A stretch of DNA of 64,000 nt, from NCBI RefSeq assembly GCF_013373865.1, contig NC_050476.1, forward strand, positions 10,528,001 through 10,592,000, given 5' to 3'. The position numbers and the translations under genes were made by a program. How positions within the stretch are numbered: position 1 is the first letter of the stretch; each line of letters begins with the position of its first letter. Under the pieces are notes generated by a model. It made no database searches, was not told the DNA's origin, and saw only the letters and a list, made by a program, of their open reading frames with translations. Shown here in pieces: positions 54,263-64,000 of the stretch. The DNA is from Monomorium pharaonis. Its lineage: Eukaryota; Arthropoda; Insecta; Hymenoptera; Formicidae.

Positions 54263-55405
54263 CCCTTACGGAAAAAACACTCTAATTTTGAGAGTTTACA
54301 CTCAAAATTGAGTGTTAATACTCGATTTTAGGAGTTTACTCCCAAATTTAGGTGTATAGGGTCAAATCTTCAGTATTTACACTAAAGATTGAGTGTTTAT
54401 ACTCGAACATTTGTGTGTACACCCAATGATTGAGTGTTCATACTAAAGTTTGGATTTAAATACTGAATATTTAAAAGTATTGTGGCGGCTATGACTGCTG
54501 ACAGTTGACAGCTGCACATGTTCCGAATGTCACTCTGTCTGAAATTAACTTCAGGCAGATTGAGGAAATTCTTCCTGCCGACAGACGTCGCATTATGAAT
54601 TAACTCATAATTAAGATGACTAATCAGATAATATATAAGAAGGGACGAATCGACGTCTCTTCGCTCATCGAGCAAATGTAGTACTAGCTCCAATTAGAGC
54701 GAAGATCTCCATGACCGAGCGATATTCCGAATACCTACCTTGGAGGTTGATTCCAATTGATCTACCGGAGCCAAGACTCTATCGACGCCTCAATCCAGAT
54801 AACTCATTAAAGCTTCAACTCAAACTAAACCCCTGGAACTACAAGCGGAGGAAGCGACTTCTCGGAAGAAACTGAAAAAAAGCTTATCTTCCAAAAACCT
54901 CGACAGAAGAGGAAGAAGAAGGAAGAGAGAGATACGGGCCGATCCTAGTCACATTAACCAAGCCTCACATCTCCTATAGGGAGAAGAAAATTTAAATACA
55001 TTTTTCTCGCGCTGAAAGGCGCACTTAAGCAATAAAAATTAATTTCAGGAAATAATTATAAAAAACGAAGTCGACCTTGTCTAATTTCTGGCGAGGAGGT
55101 TCTCCTCAAGTATACTCTCAACATTTGGATATAACACATAATAAATGAGTGTATACTTCCAACATAAAGTGTGATCACTGAAACGTTGGGGATGTACACT
55201 CAACATCTATCGGTTGAAGGTACACTTAATATTGAATGTGCACTCTCAAACATTGGATTAAAAAATATTAAATAAAAACAAAAGCAAAAAAAGCAAGTTC
55301 AACCGAGATTAAAATTACACTGAATTGAGTATTTACCCCTTGTCCCAAATTATACTCAATTTAAGTATTTTTTAAAATGTTATTTCAGTGTTTTTTCCGT
55401 AAGGG
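54263..55405. mobile_element. TTGAGTGT-array element, copy 4
   Basis: TA flanks (54261-54262, 55406-55407). Ends CCCTTACGGAAAAAACACT and its inverse. Same orientation as copy 1. It has an internal deletion on the right side and carries a solo LTR (54481-55108). It shows the empty sites for both palindromes nested in copy 1. Confidence 0.88.
54481..55108 (+). mobile_element. Solo LTR with 5-bp target duplication
   Basis: AGTAT flanks both sides (54476-54480, 55109-55113). Starts TGTGGCGGCTATGACTGC and ends GGAGGTTCTCCTCA, TG...CA as required. It contains ATATATAAGAAGGG near 54635 and AATAAAAATT near 55030. A 5-bp duplication suits Gypsy, Copia or BEL; the family is not resolved. It is different from the other LTRs here. 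The minus-strand 98-codon frame is not a gene. Confidence 0.85.
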
Positions 55406-55407
55406 TA

Positions 55408-55642
55408 GGGTCGATTTATATAAGAAAACTATTTTTATTTTTCCTCTAGGTATCCTATAAGAGAAGATATCACGACGCAAAATCAAAATGTCAAAATTTT
55501 CATGTAAGAAACGTCGTCATTGTCGTCGTCATCGTCCTCTCAGATCAGAAAAAGTCACTTTCACACTTTTGATACAAAAGACGCTTGTGTGCTATGAACG
55601 CGCATCAGGTTATTTAGGAACCTGTCATACCGATAAAATATA
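55408..55642. other. Old repeat, nothing coding
   Basis: Diverged copy of sequence also present near 39900-39990 (GATATCACGACGCAAAATC). The plus frame from 55488 (MSKFSCKKRRHCRRHR) is low complexity and not recognised. Confidence 0.4.
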
Positions 55643-55714
55643 CTCAGATAGCCAAATAAAAGCAACGTATTGTCATTTTGCTGTCACTTATTCCCTATTA
55701 ATTTTATCAAACTA

Positions 55715-57015
55715 CCCACACAGCACACTTTATCCTAGGGATGTCCCTGGGATGTCATTTTGGGATATCGCAATATCGTTGGATATCCGTGGACCGTCTG
55801 CGATATCCGAGGGATATCCAAGGGATGCACAAATGTCCACCGATTTGATATCCTGTAGATATCTCAAACGATATCCAGAGGATGTCCAAGGGATTTCCTG
55901 AGATATCGTAATATACCTTAGTAAAAAAATTTGTCAGAATTAAAAAAATTTTTTTCAGGATTTCTGATAAATGTTTCGATTTTTTATAATTGAAACGTTT
56001 CTCGGAAAAATTTTAAAAATAAAAAATTTTGATTAATTAAAAAAATTTTTGAATATTTCTAAGTATTTTTGAGAGTTTCTAAGAATTGAAAAAAACTTGA
56101 ACAAAAAATAAAAAATTCTAATTATTTTTACGGTAATTTTGTAAGAGAAAGAAGACTATAATATAACATGTTTTAGCCAAGCCGTCGTACCTGTTAAAGC
56201 ATGTTTAATAGTTTAATATCTCTATACCTGAAAAAACGGTCACCCATCCAAGTGTCAACCCTCGCCGATGTCGCTTGACTTTGAAGACCGTACGCATTCT
56301 AACGCTTCGTGGTGATCCATAAACACTTCTTGTTTATGGATTCATATTTGTTATAGATCATTACAATAGATGTTGTCAGAAGGATAAAACATGTATAGTT
56401 AACTTATATTTTTATAAATAAATATGAAGTTTTACCATTTTTTTTTACTTTTTTTACTATTTTTATATATGCGCGCAAAATAGTATGTAGACTAACTTAT
56501 TAAAAAATCTATTTTTGCTGTTTGTATAAAATAAAAAAATTTTTTTAATGTCATTTTTTATAATTTTTTAGTATATGTAGCATATTATTAATATGCCACA
56601 TTGTTTCCATAAGTGTATTTTCTTTATGTTCTGACGTTTTAATCTACGTTTCTTAAAGATTTAATTTACGCTTCTATCACTCTTTTGTTATATTATAATT
56701 AACTTTCTCTTTACACTTAATTTATGCTCCATTAATTGTAGGGATAAAAAAGATATGATGGGATATTATTTGGATGTAATAGGATATCGTAAGATATTAA
56801 TGAATATCTTACAATATCTTATAATATTTTAAGATATTTTTTTGAGATATCGAAATTCATTAATAAGATATCATATGACATCTTAAGATATTTTACGATA
56901 TTTTAAGATATTTTTGTAGGATATCCCGGGAGCTACTCATTGAGATATCCGTGGGATCGCCTTCGTCTGTCTGGGATAATTTGAGATATCCTCAGGATAA
57001 AGTATGCTGTGTGGG
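55715..57015. mobile_element. CCCACACAGCACAC element with GATATCC arrays
   Basis: TA stands on both sides (55713-55714, 57016-57017). Ends CCCACACAGCACACTTTATCC and GGATAAAGTATGCTGTGTGGG are inverted. Each end is followed by a dense array of GATATCC and GGATATC words (GATATCCGAGGGATATCC; TTAAGATATTTTACGATATT). A 5S-like segment lies in the middle. No gene. Confidence 0.72.
56237..56325 (-). ncRNA. 5S rRNA-like sequence, second copy
   Basis: On the minus strand TACGGTCTTCAAAGTCAAGC, GACATCGGCGAGGGTTGAC and ACTTGGATGGGTGACCG follow the 5S internal promoter. ACTTGGATGGGTGACCG differs from the usual eukaryotic 5S box C region at one or two positions. About 120 bases upstream on the same strand are also shared with 33450-33545. 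Confidence 0.65.
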
Positions 57016-57316
57016 TAAAGCCAAGGTGTTTCCTCAAACTGTCTGTTGTTCTGACATTATATAAAATTCTACATTAGAATTCAACAAACTGGCGGCAAGT
57101 TGTCAACATGCATGCACAATTGCTGTCAATGCGACAAGTTTATTATTCCTCAATGCATGCACTTATAATTTTATAAACTCATGAAGGTTATTTGCTCTCC
57201 TGATGTTAACTTCGTTCCACGTTAAATTACAATGACAGCAAATTGTGAGCAAGTTCACAACATACACGCAGTGCATTAATTTGCCCGATATGCTTAATCT
57301 CGCTTGGCTATCTGGG

Positions 57317-57745
57317 TAGTGGCATGAACAGCGTTTACATTCGCATGCTTTTTGGACGTTCCGTTTCATGCATAATAATGTCTAACGTTAATCATGTGTG
57401 TAATAAAACAAAACGCAGCCATTCGCATTATCACTACGGCGTTTGTATCGTGTGTAATGAGTTATGTGGGTCGCCAGGGGCACGGTCTTTGGCCAGGGGT
57501 TCGCGTGAAGTGACATGCAGTGTGAGGTTATGTTGTTATGACAGTTCGTGAAGTAATAATGCATATTATACCGTTATATTTAATGCAAGGTATACAATGT
57601 CAGCAGGAGTAATGGAGTAGGAGTAAGAAGTAAAAAATATGAAATGAGGTTTGTCGATTTCGTTTACTCCCAGTTTTTAATTGATAATAATTGCCCATAC
57701 ATTGGTGATAAAAGATGCTTTTTATACTTAAACCTTTTAATATTA
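57317..57745. other. Short open frames, nothing recognised
   Basis: Frames such as 57324-57551 match no known protein. Confidence 0.4.
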
Positions 57746-57869
57746 GGTGCGTTTGGCAAAGCAAATCTGAAGCGTTTGGAGGCTCTGTTGACACATTCTG
57801 TGATTTATTGGCATCGAACAAAGGTAGAGTGAGGACTCCGACGTCTCAGATTTGCTTTACCGAACGCAG
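57746..57869. mobile_element. 124-bp MITE, Harbinger-like ends
   Basis: GGTGCGTTTGGCAAAGCAAA at the left and TTTGCTTTACCGAACGCAG at the right are inverted over about 25 bases. TTA/TAA-like bases flank it. Confidence 0.65.
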
Positions 57870-58602
57870 TAATTTAACATGCACAACTCTATGGGATAAA
57901 CTTCTGAATAGGTCGGACCCCCGATTTATTTGAAACTTCGTATTCTTATGTATTTTGACTCGCTGATTACGAATATGATAGTGAAAATTGGCGCAAATTT
58001 GATTTTCATGGCGGAAACCATGAAAAAACCATAAAAATCATGGTTTTTTTCCATTTATTTCCGTAAATAATGAGAATTTTGAAAAATACTTGAAATAAAA
58101 GTTGTAGATCTCATCGAAATACACATTTTATGTTTTATTAATTTTTGCCGTAAAGACAATAGTTTTTGAGAAAAACGACGTTAAATGTTTAAAACCTCAT
58201 ATAACTCATCTAACACAATTTGAGTTTTATTAGTTAATTTTATTTGTTAATACTGGAACGGGGTGAGCCTCGCTCATGTGTTTTCTGTACCATTGGAATT
58301 TTGACTTTCCATGCAAAGCATGATCTACCCATACCTTTTTACCTGTGATGTAAGTTTTTGAACGCTAGCACCAAAATAGTCTTATTAGTGGGGAGGAGGG
58401 GGGGTCCGCATACAGTGACTGAGACAAAGCGTCACGCGCGAGATCGGCGGCTCGGCCGTCAAGGCTTTGCGCGGTGGTGGGAGCTGCAACGATAAGAGGC
58501 GTCGCTTCGGGAATCGGCTTGGAAAGGACAGCTAGACTTGAGCACTGATTACACCATTGCACCTCAGTGTTTATGGTACAAAACTATCTTAGCGTCCGCG
58601 GT

Positions 58603-58615
58603 ATATAAGCAGAGC
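58603..58615 (+). promoter_or_regulatory. TATA-box promoter of the Merlin transposase
   Basis: GTATATAAGCAGAG stands about 155 bases before the start codon at 58764, in the GC-richer stretch 58380-58640. No other strong core promoter is seen. Confidence 0.5.
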
Positions 58616-58763
58616 TGTGGACCGTGCGTTCTTGTTATTCTCCTCAAGTATTTTTGAGGCGATATTACAGTGAGCAGAGGCAATTGTTTTCCCGATTTTT
58701 TGTTTTATATATTATCTTTATTTTTTTTCATTTCTTATTCTTCTTGTTTTTTTTCTCTTCCTA

Positions 58764-59683
58764 ATGGATCAAAAATATAATATTTTTAATTTAAGTTTAA
58801 TTCTACAAGATCGGAAGAAGACTCTCCAATGGTTAAGGGATTTAGAACTCATTCCAGTGGAACGATTTTGTAGGAAACATAAGAAAAGAATGATATTACA
58901 AGAATCATATATTACTTGTGGTCGATTTGTTTGCGAAAAAAAAAATCGGCATGTACATACTGTTGCTGAAAACACTTGGTTTGAAAAATGCCATATTTCA
59001 GCAGCAGCATGCATGCTAATTACGTATAGTTTTGCTCTTAATTTTAATTTTGAGCAAACTATACGTGAGAGCAGTATTGTTGAGGGACAAGCAATTTCAT
59101 CCGAAACTGTCGCCGATAGATTCTCTTTTTGCAGAGAGGTCTGCTTGATTGCTCTTGATCAACACTTAGAAGAAGGTAAAATTGGAGGTGTTGGTCAAGT
59201 GGTTGAAATTGACGAGTGCAAAATTGGGCATCGGAAGTATGAGAGAGGACGTATTGTGGAAGGATCCTTGGAATGATTCATAGAGGCCATGCACACAATT
59301 ATCGTTTGGAGATTTGGCCCAATAATAAAAGAGACCAAGCCACATTAATTGGCTTGATCAAGAAACACGTTGCAAAAGGGACAGAGATCCATACCGATTG
59401 TTGGAAAAGATACATAAACATTGAAAATCATGGTTTTATACATAGAACTGTGAATCATTCCGAGAATTTCGTGGATCCCAATACTGGAACCCACACTCAA
59501 AACATTGAGTCTTCTTGGCGGGGGATGAGGCGATTCCTTTCTCGAGGTGGCGTCCAAAAGAGCAATCTTGCAGATCACCTTTGTGAATTTTTATGGCGGC
59601 GACAAATTAAAAAATTGGGGGCAGATCCCTTCAACCAATTAATAGCAGACATAAAAATCTGCTATTTTGGTAACAATGGTTAG
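58764..59683 (+). pseudogene. Merlin transposase (IS1595 DDE family), one frameshift
   Basis: MDQKYNIFNLSLILQDRKKT opens the frame. A Cys/His N-terminal part follows (FCRKHKKRMILQESYITCGR, FVCEKKNRH). The catalytic core begins GQVVEIDECKIGHRKYERGR (first Asp). Near 59265 the frame shifts; the second part reads MIHRGHAHNYRLEIWPNNKR, GTEIHTDCWKRYIN (second Asp) and HTQNIESSWRGMRRFLSRGG (Glu), ending DHLCEFLWRRQIKKLG and a short tail. Total of about 305 residues is normal for Merlin. The single shift is the only visible lesion, so inactivation is recent. The IDExKxGxRKxxRGR motif separates it from other DDE families. Confidence 0.87.
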
Positions 59684-59704
59684 ATGTTACGATGATTTCA
59701 CCTT

Positions 59705-59965
59705 TTTTTTTTCAGTTTTTACGGGGCAGTTTGACCCCTTTGCTTTTTAGTTTTTTTAGTTATAGATTTTCATTTTTATAGAGCAATTTGATGCCTTTGC
59801 TTTTCTAGTCTTTTAAGAAACTTTGATTCTAAATAATTTTTGTTTTTATGAGCCAGTTTGACCTAGTTGTTTTTTTAGTTTCCTGAAAGTTTAGTCTTTT
59901 TGTTTTTTTGCTTTTATGGGATAATTTGATTTCTATGCTTTTTTTAGAGCTAAAAAAAGCTCACT
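59705..59965 (+). repeat. About 70-bp tandem repeat, four diverged copies
   Basis: TTTTTAYGGGGCAGTTTGAC then CCTTTGCTTTTTAG recurs near 59714, 59775, 59847 and 59917. It lies directly after the transposase stop codon. Confidence 0.75.
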
Positions 59966-60195
59966 AAGCTAAAGATGGCCTTGAAAAGAGAAAGAGGCCG
60001 ACTACTCCTAGTTTATTTTTATACTCTCACCCACAGGTGGCGGAATGTTACTAGATGGAAGTAGTCGGCCCCCCCCTCCGCGGGGGCTTCGCCCCCGCTC
60101 CGGGTAGGGGCCTCAGATGGCTGAAAGTGGGGGTTAGTCGGAGTAGGGATGGTTACAAATCCTCCCAAAAGTCGCAAACCCATGTGGTACAGTAC
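59966..60195. other. Segment with two inverted pairs and a G/C hairpin
   Basis: GAGGCCGACTACTYC (59993) and its inverse GGAAGTAGTCGGCC (60056) surround a short spacer. CGCGGGGGCTTCGCCCCCGC follows as a strong hairpin, then GTCGCAAACCCATGTGG (60170), a core also found in the CGGACACAG elements. Confidence 0.6.
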
Positions 60196-60410
60196 AAGCG
60201 TGGACGTTGTTTCGCTCTGTAAGCAGGGGGGAAGGTGGGTGGACCTCGCTAAGCGTGGACGTTGTTTCGCTCTGTAAGCAGAAGGGGGGGTGTAGGTGGA
60301 CCTCGCTAAGCGTGGACGTTGTTTCGCTCTGTAAGCAGGGGGGAGTGTGGATGGACCTCGCTACGCGTGGAAAGTCACAAACCCATGTGGTACAATACAA
60401 GAGTGGACGT
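60196..60410 (+). repeat. 58-bp minisatellite, three copies
   Basis: AAGCGTGGACGTTGTTTCGC then TCTGTAAGCAG, a G run and TGGACCTCGCT repeats three times (60196-60366). It is bracketed by two direct copies of GTCRCAAACCCATGTGGTAC (60170 and 60371). Confidence 0.88.
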
Positions 60411-60772
60411 CCAGTATTAACAAATAAAATTAACTAATAAAACTCGAATTGTGTTAGATGAGTTATATGAGGTTTTGAACATTTAACGTCGTTTTTCTCA
60501 AAAACTATTGTCTTTACGGAAAAAATTAATAGAACATAAAATGTGTATTTCAATGAGATCTACAACTTTTATTTCACGTATTTTTCAAAATTCTTATTAT
60601 TTACGGAAATAAATGGAAAAAACCATGATTTTTATGGTTTTTTCATGGTTTCCGCCATAAAAATCAAATTTGCGCCAATTTTCACTATCATATTCGTAAT
60701 CAGCGAGTCAAAATACATAAGAATACGAAGTTTCAAATAAATCGGGGGTCCGACCTATTCGGAAGTACACCC

Positions 60773-61750
60773 CCGATTTGCACTACCACAAACTGATAAA
60801 ACGCGTATAAATGCCGTAAAAAAATTCTGCAAAAGCGTGGCCACACCCAAGCCGAGTGCTGTCACTTGAACGGGAAACCTTGCAACAAAACGTCAAATCA
60901 CCCTCCACGACCACAAAATAATAAGATTAAAAATAACAATCCTAGAAAAGCGATCGAACCACGTAAAAAGAAGAATTCCGGACCTGAGTCTAGTAGCGAA
61001 AAAGAAAGAGAATCAGCCGGAAAGAAAGATAAGCGCGCACGGTCGTATCAGGTCGCGCAAGTAACTCGAGCCGCCAAGCCGAGCAGCGGCCTGGACCAAA
61101 TCACGCTTCCTATACGAGAGACGCGCTCGGGAGAAATTAACATGCTCTTTGATTCGGGCGCAACCCTTTCACTCATCAAGGTAAAACATTTAAAAGGGAA
61201 AACTAGAATTTCCCCCCAAAAAATCACTCTGGCAGGAATAACGGGGCACAAAATGTATACCATCGGCAGCATGCAGGCCCACATTAATTTAGGCGAGCGA
61301 GTATTAAAACATACCATGTACGTGGTCAAGGACGACTACCCCATGGAGTACGACGGAATACTGGGACTTGACTTCATGAAAAAACACCGCGTGATCTGCG
61401 ATTACGATAAACAACAATTAAAAATAGCCGGCGTCACTTTTAAAATAAAACCTTACGGTAAAATCATTCTACAGCCGCGCAGTGAAACTATTGTCCGAGC
61501 AACCACTAACCGAAATCAACCCGGAGTAATCCAGGCAAAGGAAACTAAGCCCGGAGTATATATCGGTCAATGCATGGTCGAACCGAAAGATTTTGCATGC
61601 GCAGTTAGCATTATAAATACCACCGATAAGCCGGTAGAGATACGCACGTCGCACGTAACCATGGAGGATCACGACGAAAATGATCATCAAATATACACGG
61701 TTATCAACGAGGCGGAACGTGCAGATAAACTACCCCGAAGCGACCGGATC
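60773..61750 (+). pseudogene. Gypsy nucleocapsid end and protease (5'-truncated copy)
   Basis: The copy begins inside gag (RFALPQTDK) and contains one damaged CCHC knuckle (KRGHTQAEC). A Lys/Ser-rich linker (SGPESSSEKERES) then leads to the protease: NMLFDSGATLSLI has the DSGA active site, followed by LAGITGHKMYTIGSM, MEYDGILGLDFMKKHRVICD (the flap-distal ILGxD motif) and the C-terminal ITDKPVEIRTSHV-like part. One frame runs from 60866 to a TGA at 61751-61753. The protease itself looks intact. Confidence 0.85.
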
Positions 61751-62817
61751 TGACAAACATTGCGCACCCGGCATCTCAATTCGGAAGAACGACAGGCTCT
61801 CACACGGATATGCGAAGAATACTAAGATACCTTCCACCTAAGTGGAGAACCACTGACATGCACTGCAGCAGTGAAACACAAGATACGTACACAAGCCGAC
61901 TCATCGCCGGTCAACGTACGGCCGTATCGCCTCTACGCAAAGCATAAAAAAGAAGTGAATACACAGATAAAACAAATGCTGCATGATGGCATTATCAGAG
62001 CCAGCACGAGCCAATGGAATGCACCACTACTAGTGGTATCCAAAAAGGCTGACTCGTCTGGAAAACCAAAGCTCCGAATCGTGATCGATTTCGAAAGCTC
62101 AATGATCTGACCATTGGCGATTCTTTTCCCCTACCCAATAATGAGGAAATGCTATACCAACTGGGAAACGCCAAATATTTTTCGACACTAAATTTAGCGT
62201 CAGGGTATCATCAGATACCGATGGTTGAGTAAGATAAACAAAAGACAGCATTCTCGACACCATACGGACATTACGAATATAATCGGATGCCCTTCGGATT
62301 AAAAAATGTGCCAGCCACATTCCAGAGGCTGATGAACTCGGTACTCATGAGAATTCAAGGACTCAGATGCCTAGTATATCTCGATGACATAGTGATATAC
62401 GGATCGAGTCTAAACGACCATAATAAACGTCTAACGGAAGTATTGCAACGCTTACGAGAAGCAAACTTAAAGCTGCAACCGGACAAATGCGAGTTCCTGC
62501 GCAAGGAAGTAAATTACCTAGGACATGTAATTTCCGAAGATGGAATATCGCCCGATCCGGCAAAATTGGAAGCCATAAAAGATTTTCCGGAGCCACAAAA
62601 GGTCAAAGATATCCAATCGTTTATAGGCCTGGCCGGATATTACAGAAAATTTATCAGCAATTTTTCCAAGATTGCAAAACCATTAACGAAATTAATAAAA
62701 AAGACGGAAACATTCGCGTGGACTGCCGAACAGCAAATAGCCTTCAATACGTTAAAAGAGAAATTAACAACGGCACTCGTACTCCAGTATCCGGACTTTA
62801 CAAAAAATTTAACGTGA
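61751..62817 (+). pseudogene. pol: Gypsy reverse transcriptase (several lesions)
   Basis: After stops at 61751 and near 61822 the frame gives HKIRTQADSSPVNVRPYRLY, QIKQMLHDGIIRASTSQWNA and KPKLRIVIDF. A frameshift at about 62095 leads to LNDLTIGDSFPLPNNEEM, NLASGYHQIPM and a stop near 62230. The frame 62287-62817 has MPFGLKNVPATFQRLMNSVL, then CLVYLDDIVIYGSS with the intact YLDD catalytic pair, LKLQPDKCEFLRKEVNYLGH and the connection domain (FIGLAGYYRKFISNFSKIAK). More complete than the copy at 9881-12421. Confidence 0.88.
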
Positions 62818-63230
62818 CTACTGACACCTCAGATTATGCAATAGGCGCCGTACTGTCACAGGGACCGATAGGAAAAGACCGTCCCATTGCCTACGCGAGC
62901 AGAATATTAAACCGAGCAAAACTACAGCACCACAGAGAAAGAATTACTTGCAATAGTGTGGGCTGTAAAACATTTTCGACCATATGTTTATGGAACGAGA
63001 TTTAAGATCGTAACCGACCACAAACCCCTCATATGGCTATTTAACGTAAATGATCCCGGATCAAGATTGATCCGATGGCGATTAAAGTTGGAGGAATATG
63101 ATTACGAAATCATTCATAAGGCCGGTCGAGCGAAAGCGAACGCCGACGCGCTAAGTCGCAACGTGAAGCGGGAAGCTCACGTTACAGAAGCAGCTGATAA
63201 AGTCCTCACGCTAGACAAAGACGGCGAACA
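62818..63230 (+). pseudogene. Gypsy RNase H
   Basis: A frameshift near 62812 leads to FNVTTDTSDYAIGAVLSQGP (first catalytic Asp in TDTSDYA) and RPIAYASRILNRAKLQHHRE. A second shift near 62950 leads to AVKHFRPYVYGTRFKIVTDH (TDHKPL motif) and IHKAGRAKANADALSR, the usual end. It removes RNA from the cDNA hybrid. Confidence 0.85.
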
Positions 63231-64000
63231 CGCACGTGCATCTACAGAAGATGAAAAGGAAGAGGAAAACGAATGCGACCCAGCATATACAGAGGAAAAA
63301 AAAAATCTTATATGAATATCATGATGCATCTACGGGAGGGCACCAAGGAATTGAGAGAACAATAAAAAGAATACGATTGACACATAATTGGCCCGGATTA
63401 ACGGCCGATGTAGAGCGGTACATTAAAAAATGCGAGCTTTGTCAGAAGAATAAACTTTCTCGGAGAATAAAAGCCTCTCTTGTCGTCACGGACACGCCTA
63501 GCCGACCCTTCGAGAAATGTGCACTTGATATAGTAAGACCACTAACGCTAACAAAAAATGAAAATCGGTACCTACTGACATTCCAAGACCATCTTACAAA
63601 ATTTAGTAAGGCGATACCTATACCGAACCAGGAAGCAAATACCGTGAGCAAAGAATTTGTCACGAAATTTGTTTTAGAATACGGAACGCCAGAGTACGTA
63701 CTGACCAAGGCACCAATTTCACGAGCGAAATTTTCAAGAATACGTGCAAGCTACTGAAGATAAATAAAATCCAGACTACCGCCTACCACCCCGAGAGCAA
63801 TGACATTCTCGAGCGATCACATCGGACCTTAGCCGAATATCTACGACATTATATAAATAAAAACCAAACGAATGGATCCCGTACGCGATGCACACATATA
63901 ATACAACGCCTCATACGGCGACAGGGTACACACCGTTTGAATTAATCTACGGTCGACAGGCGGAACTGCCGACGGCCCTGACAAAACCGCCCAAACCTAC
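63231..64000 (+). pseudogene. Gypsy integrase (runs off the window)
   Basis: The zinc-binding HHCC part reads EYHDASTGGHQGIERTIKRI and DVERYIKKCELCQKNK. The core has EKCALDIVRPLT (first Asp). The second Asp is lost in a small deletion with frameshift near 63705 (reads YVLTKAPIS where LTDQG is usual). TTAYHPESNDILERSHRTL carries the Glu in a third frame, and TPFELIYGRQAELP near 63950 in yet another. The 3' end and 3' LTR are beyond the window. Confidence 0.85.

Larger units (their letters stand above)
55643..57316. mobile_element. CCCAGATAGCCAA element, copy 2
   Basis: Left CTCAGATAGCCAA and right TTGGCTATCTGGG are inverted and match copy 1. GACAGCAAATTGTGAGC and GGCGGCAAGTTGTCAAC words near the right are the same array style. 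A younger element (55715-57015) fills most of the interior. Confidence 0.6.
57902..60766. mobile_element. Merlin (IS1595-like) transposon with about 350-bp inverted repeats
   Basis: Left 57902-58257 and right 60411-60766 pair almost completely, from ACTTCTGAATAGGTCGGACC through GATTACGAATATGATAGTG, GTTGTAGATCTCAT and CTCATCTAACACAATT. Between them are a promoter, a transposase gene, a 70-bp tandem repeat and a 58-bp minisatellite. Merlin normally makes 8-9 bp target duplications; none is readable here. The right end abuts a Gypsy gag whose left part is missing. The CTTATGTATTTTGACTCGCTGA segment of the arms also occurs in the tandem arms of 15225-17819. Confidence 0.78.

Noticed and set aside
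54397..54693. 98-codon minus-strand frame
   Set aside because: Lies across the solo LTR and its host MITE and has no protein pattern.
57324..57933. Short plus-strand frames as small genes
   Set aside because: No family pattern; part overlaps the 124-bp MITE.
59993..60120. Rho-independent terminator-like hairpin
   Set aside because: Eukaryotic context; the G/C hairpin is part of the repeat segment shared with the array elements.

Overview
The window is AT-rich, intron-containing eukaryotic DNA made almost entirely of transposable elements nested in one another. The families present are Ty3/Gypsy retrotransposons, a Polinton/Maverick-like element, a PIF/Harbinger element with its MADF/Myb-type partner, a Merlin (IS1595-like) element, a Penelope-like GIY-YIG fragment, a LINE ORF1, mariner- and hAT-like short elements and 5S-derived repeats. 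Together with a probable gustatory-receptor exon they point to an insect, most likely a hymenopteran such as an ant. That is an inference from family content, not a database result. No intact host gene is visible and nearly every coding region carries stops or frameshifts.

Layout, left part (1-12.4 kb). A 31-bp minisatellite, a solo Gypsy LTR (1359-2074), a chemoreceptor-like exon (2479-2630, minus) and a purine-rich LINE ORF1 (minus, 3.0-5.25 kb) come first. A broken Gypsy element follows (about 6.95-12.42 kb, plus). Its gag is split by an element with TA target duplication and its reverse transcriptase by one with TTAA duplication; both empty sites can be inferred exactly.

Centre (12,422-31,627). 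A 19.2-kb inverted-repeat composite. Each outer end carries the same terminal repeat and the same promoter (two AGTCACGTGACT boxes plus TATATATA). Both arms then contain a protein-primed-type DNA polymerase B pseudogene and a convergent integrase-chromodomain pseudogene. Between the arms lie a single-copy fragment of another protein and a GAACGTGAAA minisatellite. Many later insertions interrupt the arms, and in several cases the opposite arm shows the empty site.

Right part (31.6-64 kb). Palindromic MITE-like elements, two related elements containing 5S rRNA-like sequence, a Penelope-like fragment inside long inverted repeats, a 1.3-kb mariner-type palindrome, and a 5.2-kb Harbinger with a four-exon transposase and a convergent five-exon Myb-like gene. 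After these come a Gypsy LTR plus gag (49,275-52,468), further repeats, a Merlin with about 350-bp inverted repeats (57.9-60.77 kb), and the protease-RT-RNase H-integrase part of another Gypsy copy running off the window end.

A theme across the window is non-autonomous elements whose interiors are arrays of one short word in both orientations: TTGAGTGT, CGGACACAG/ATGCGCACAG, TGACGTCA-like, GATATCC. Three CGGACACAG elements have perfect 8-bp target duplications and share a GTCGCAAACCCATGTG-like core with a segment of the Merlin element.
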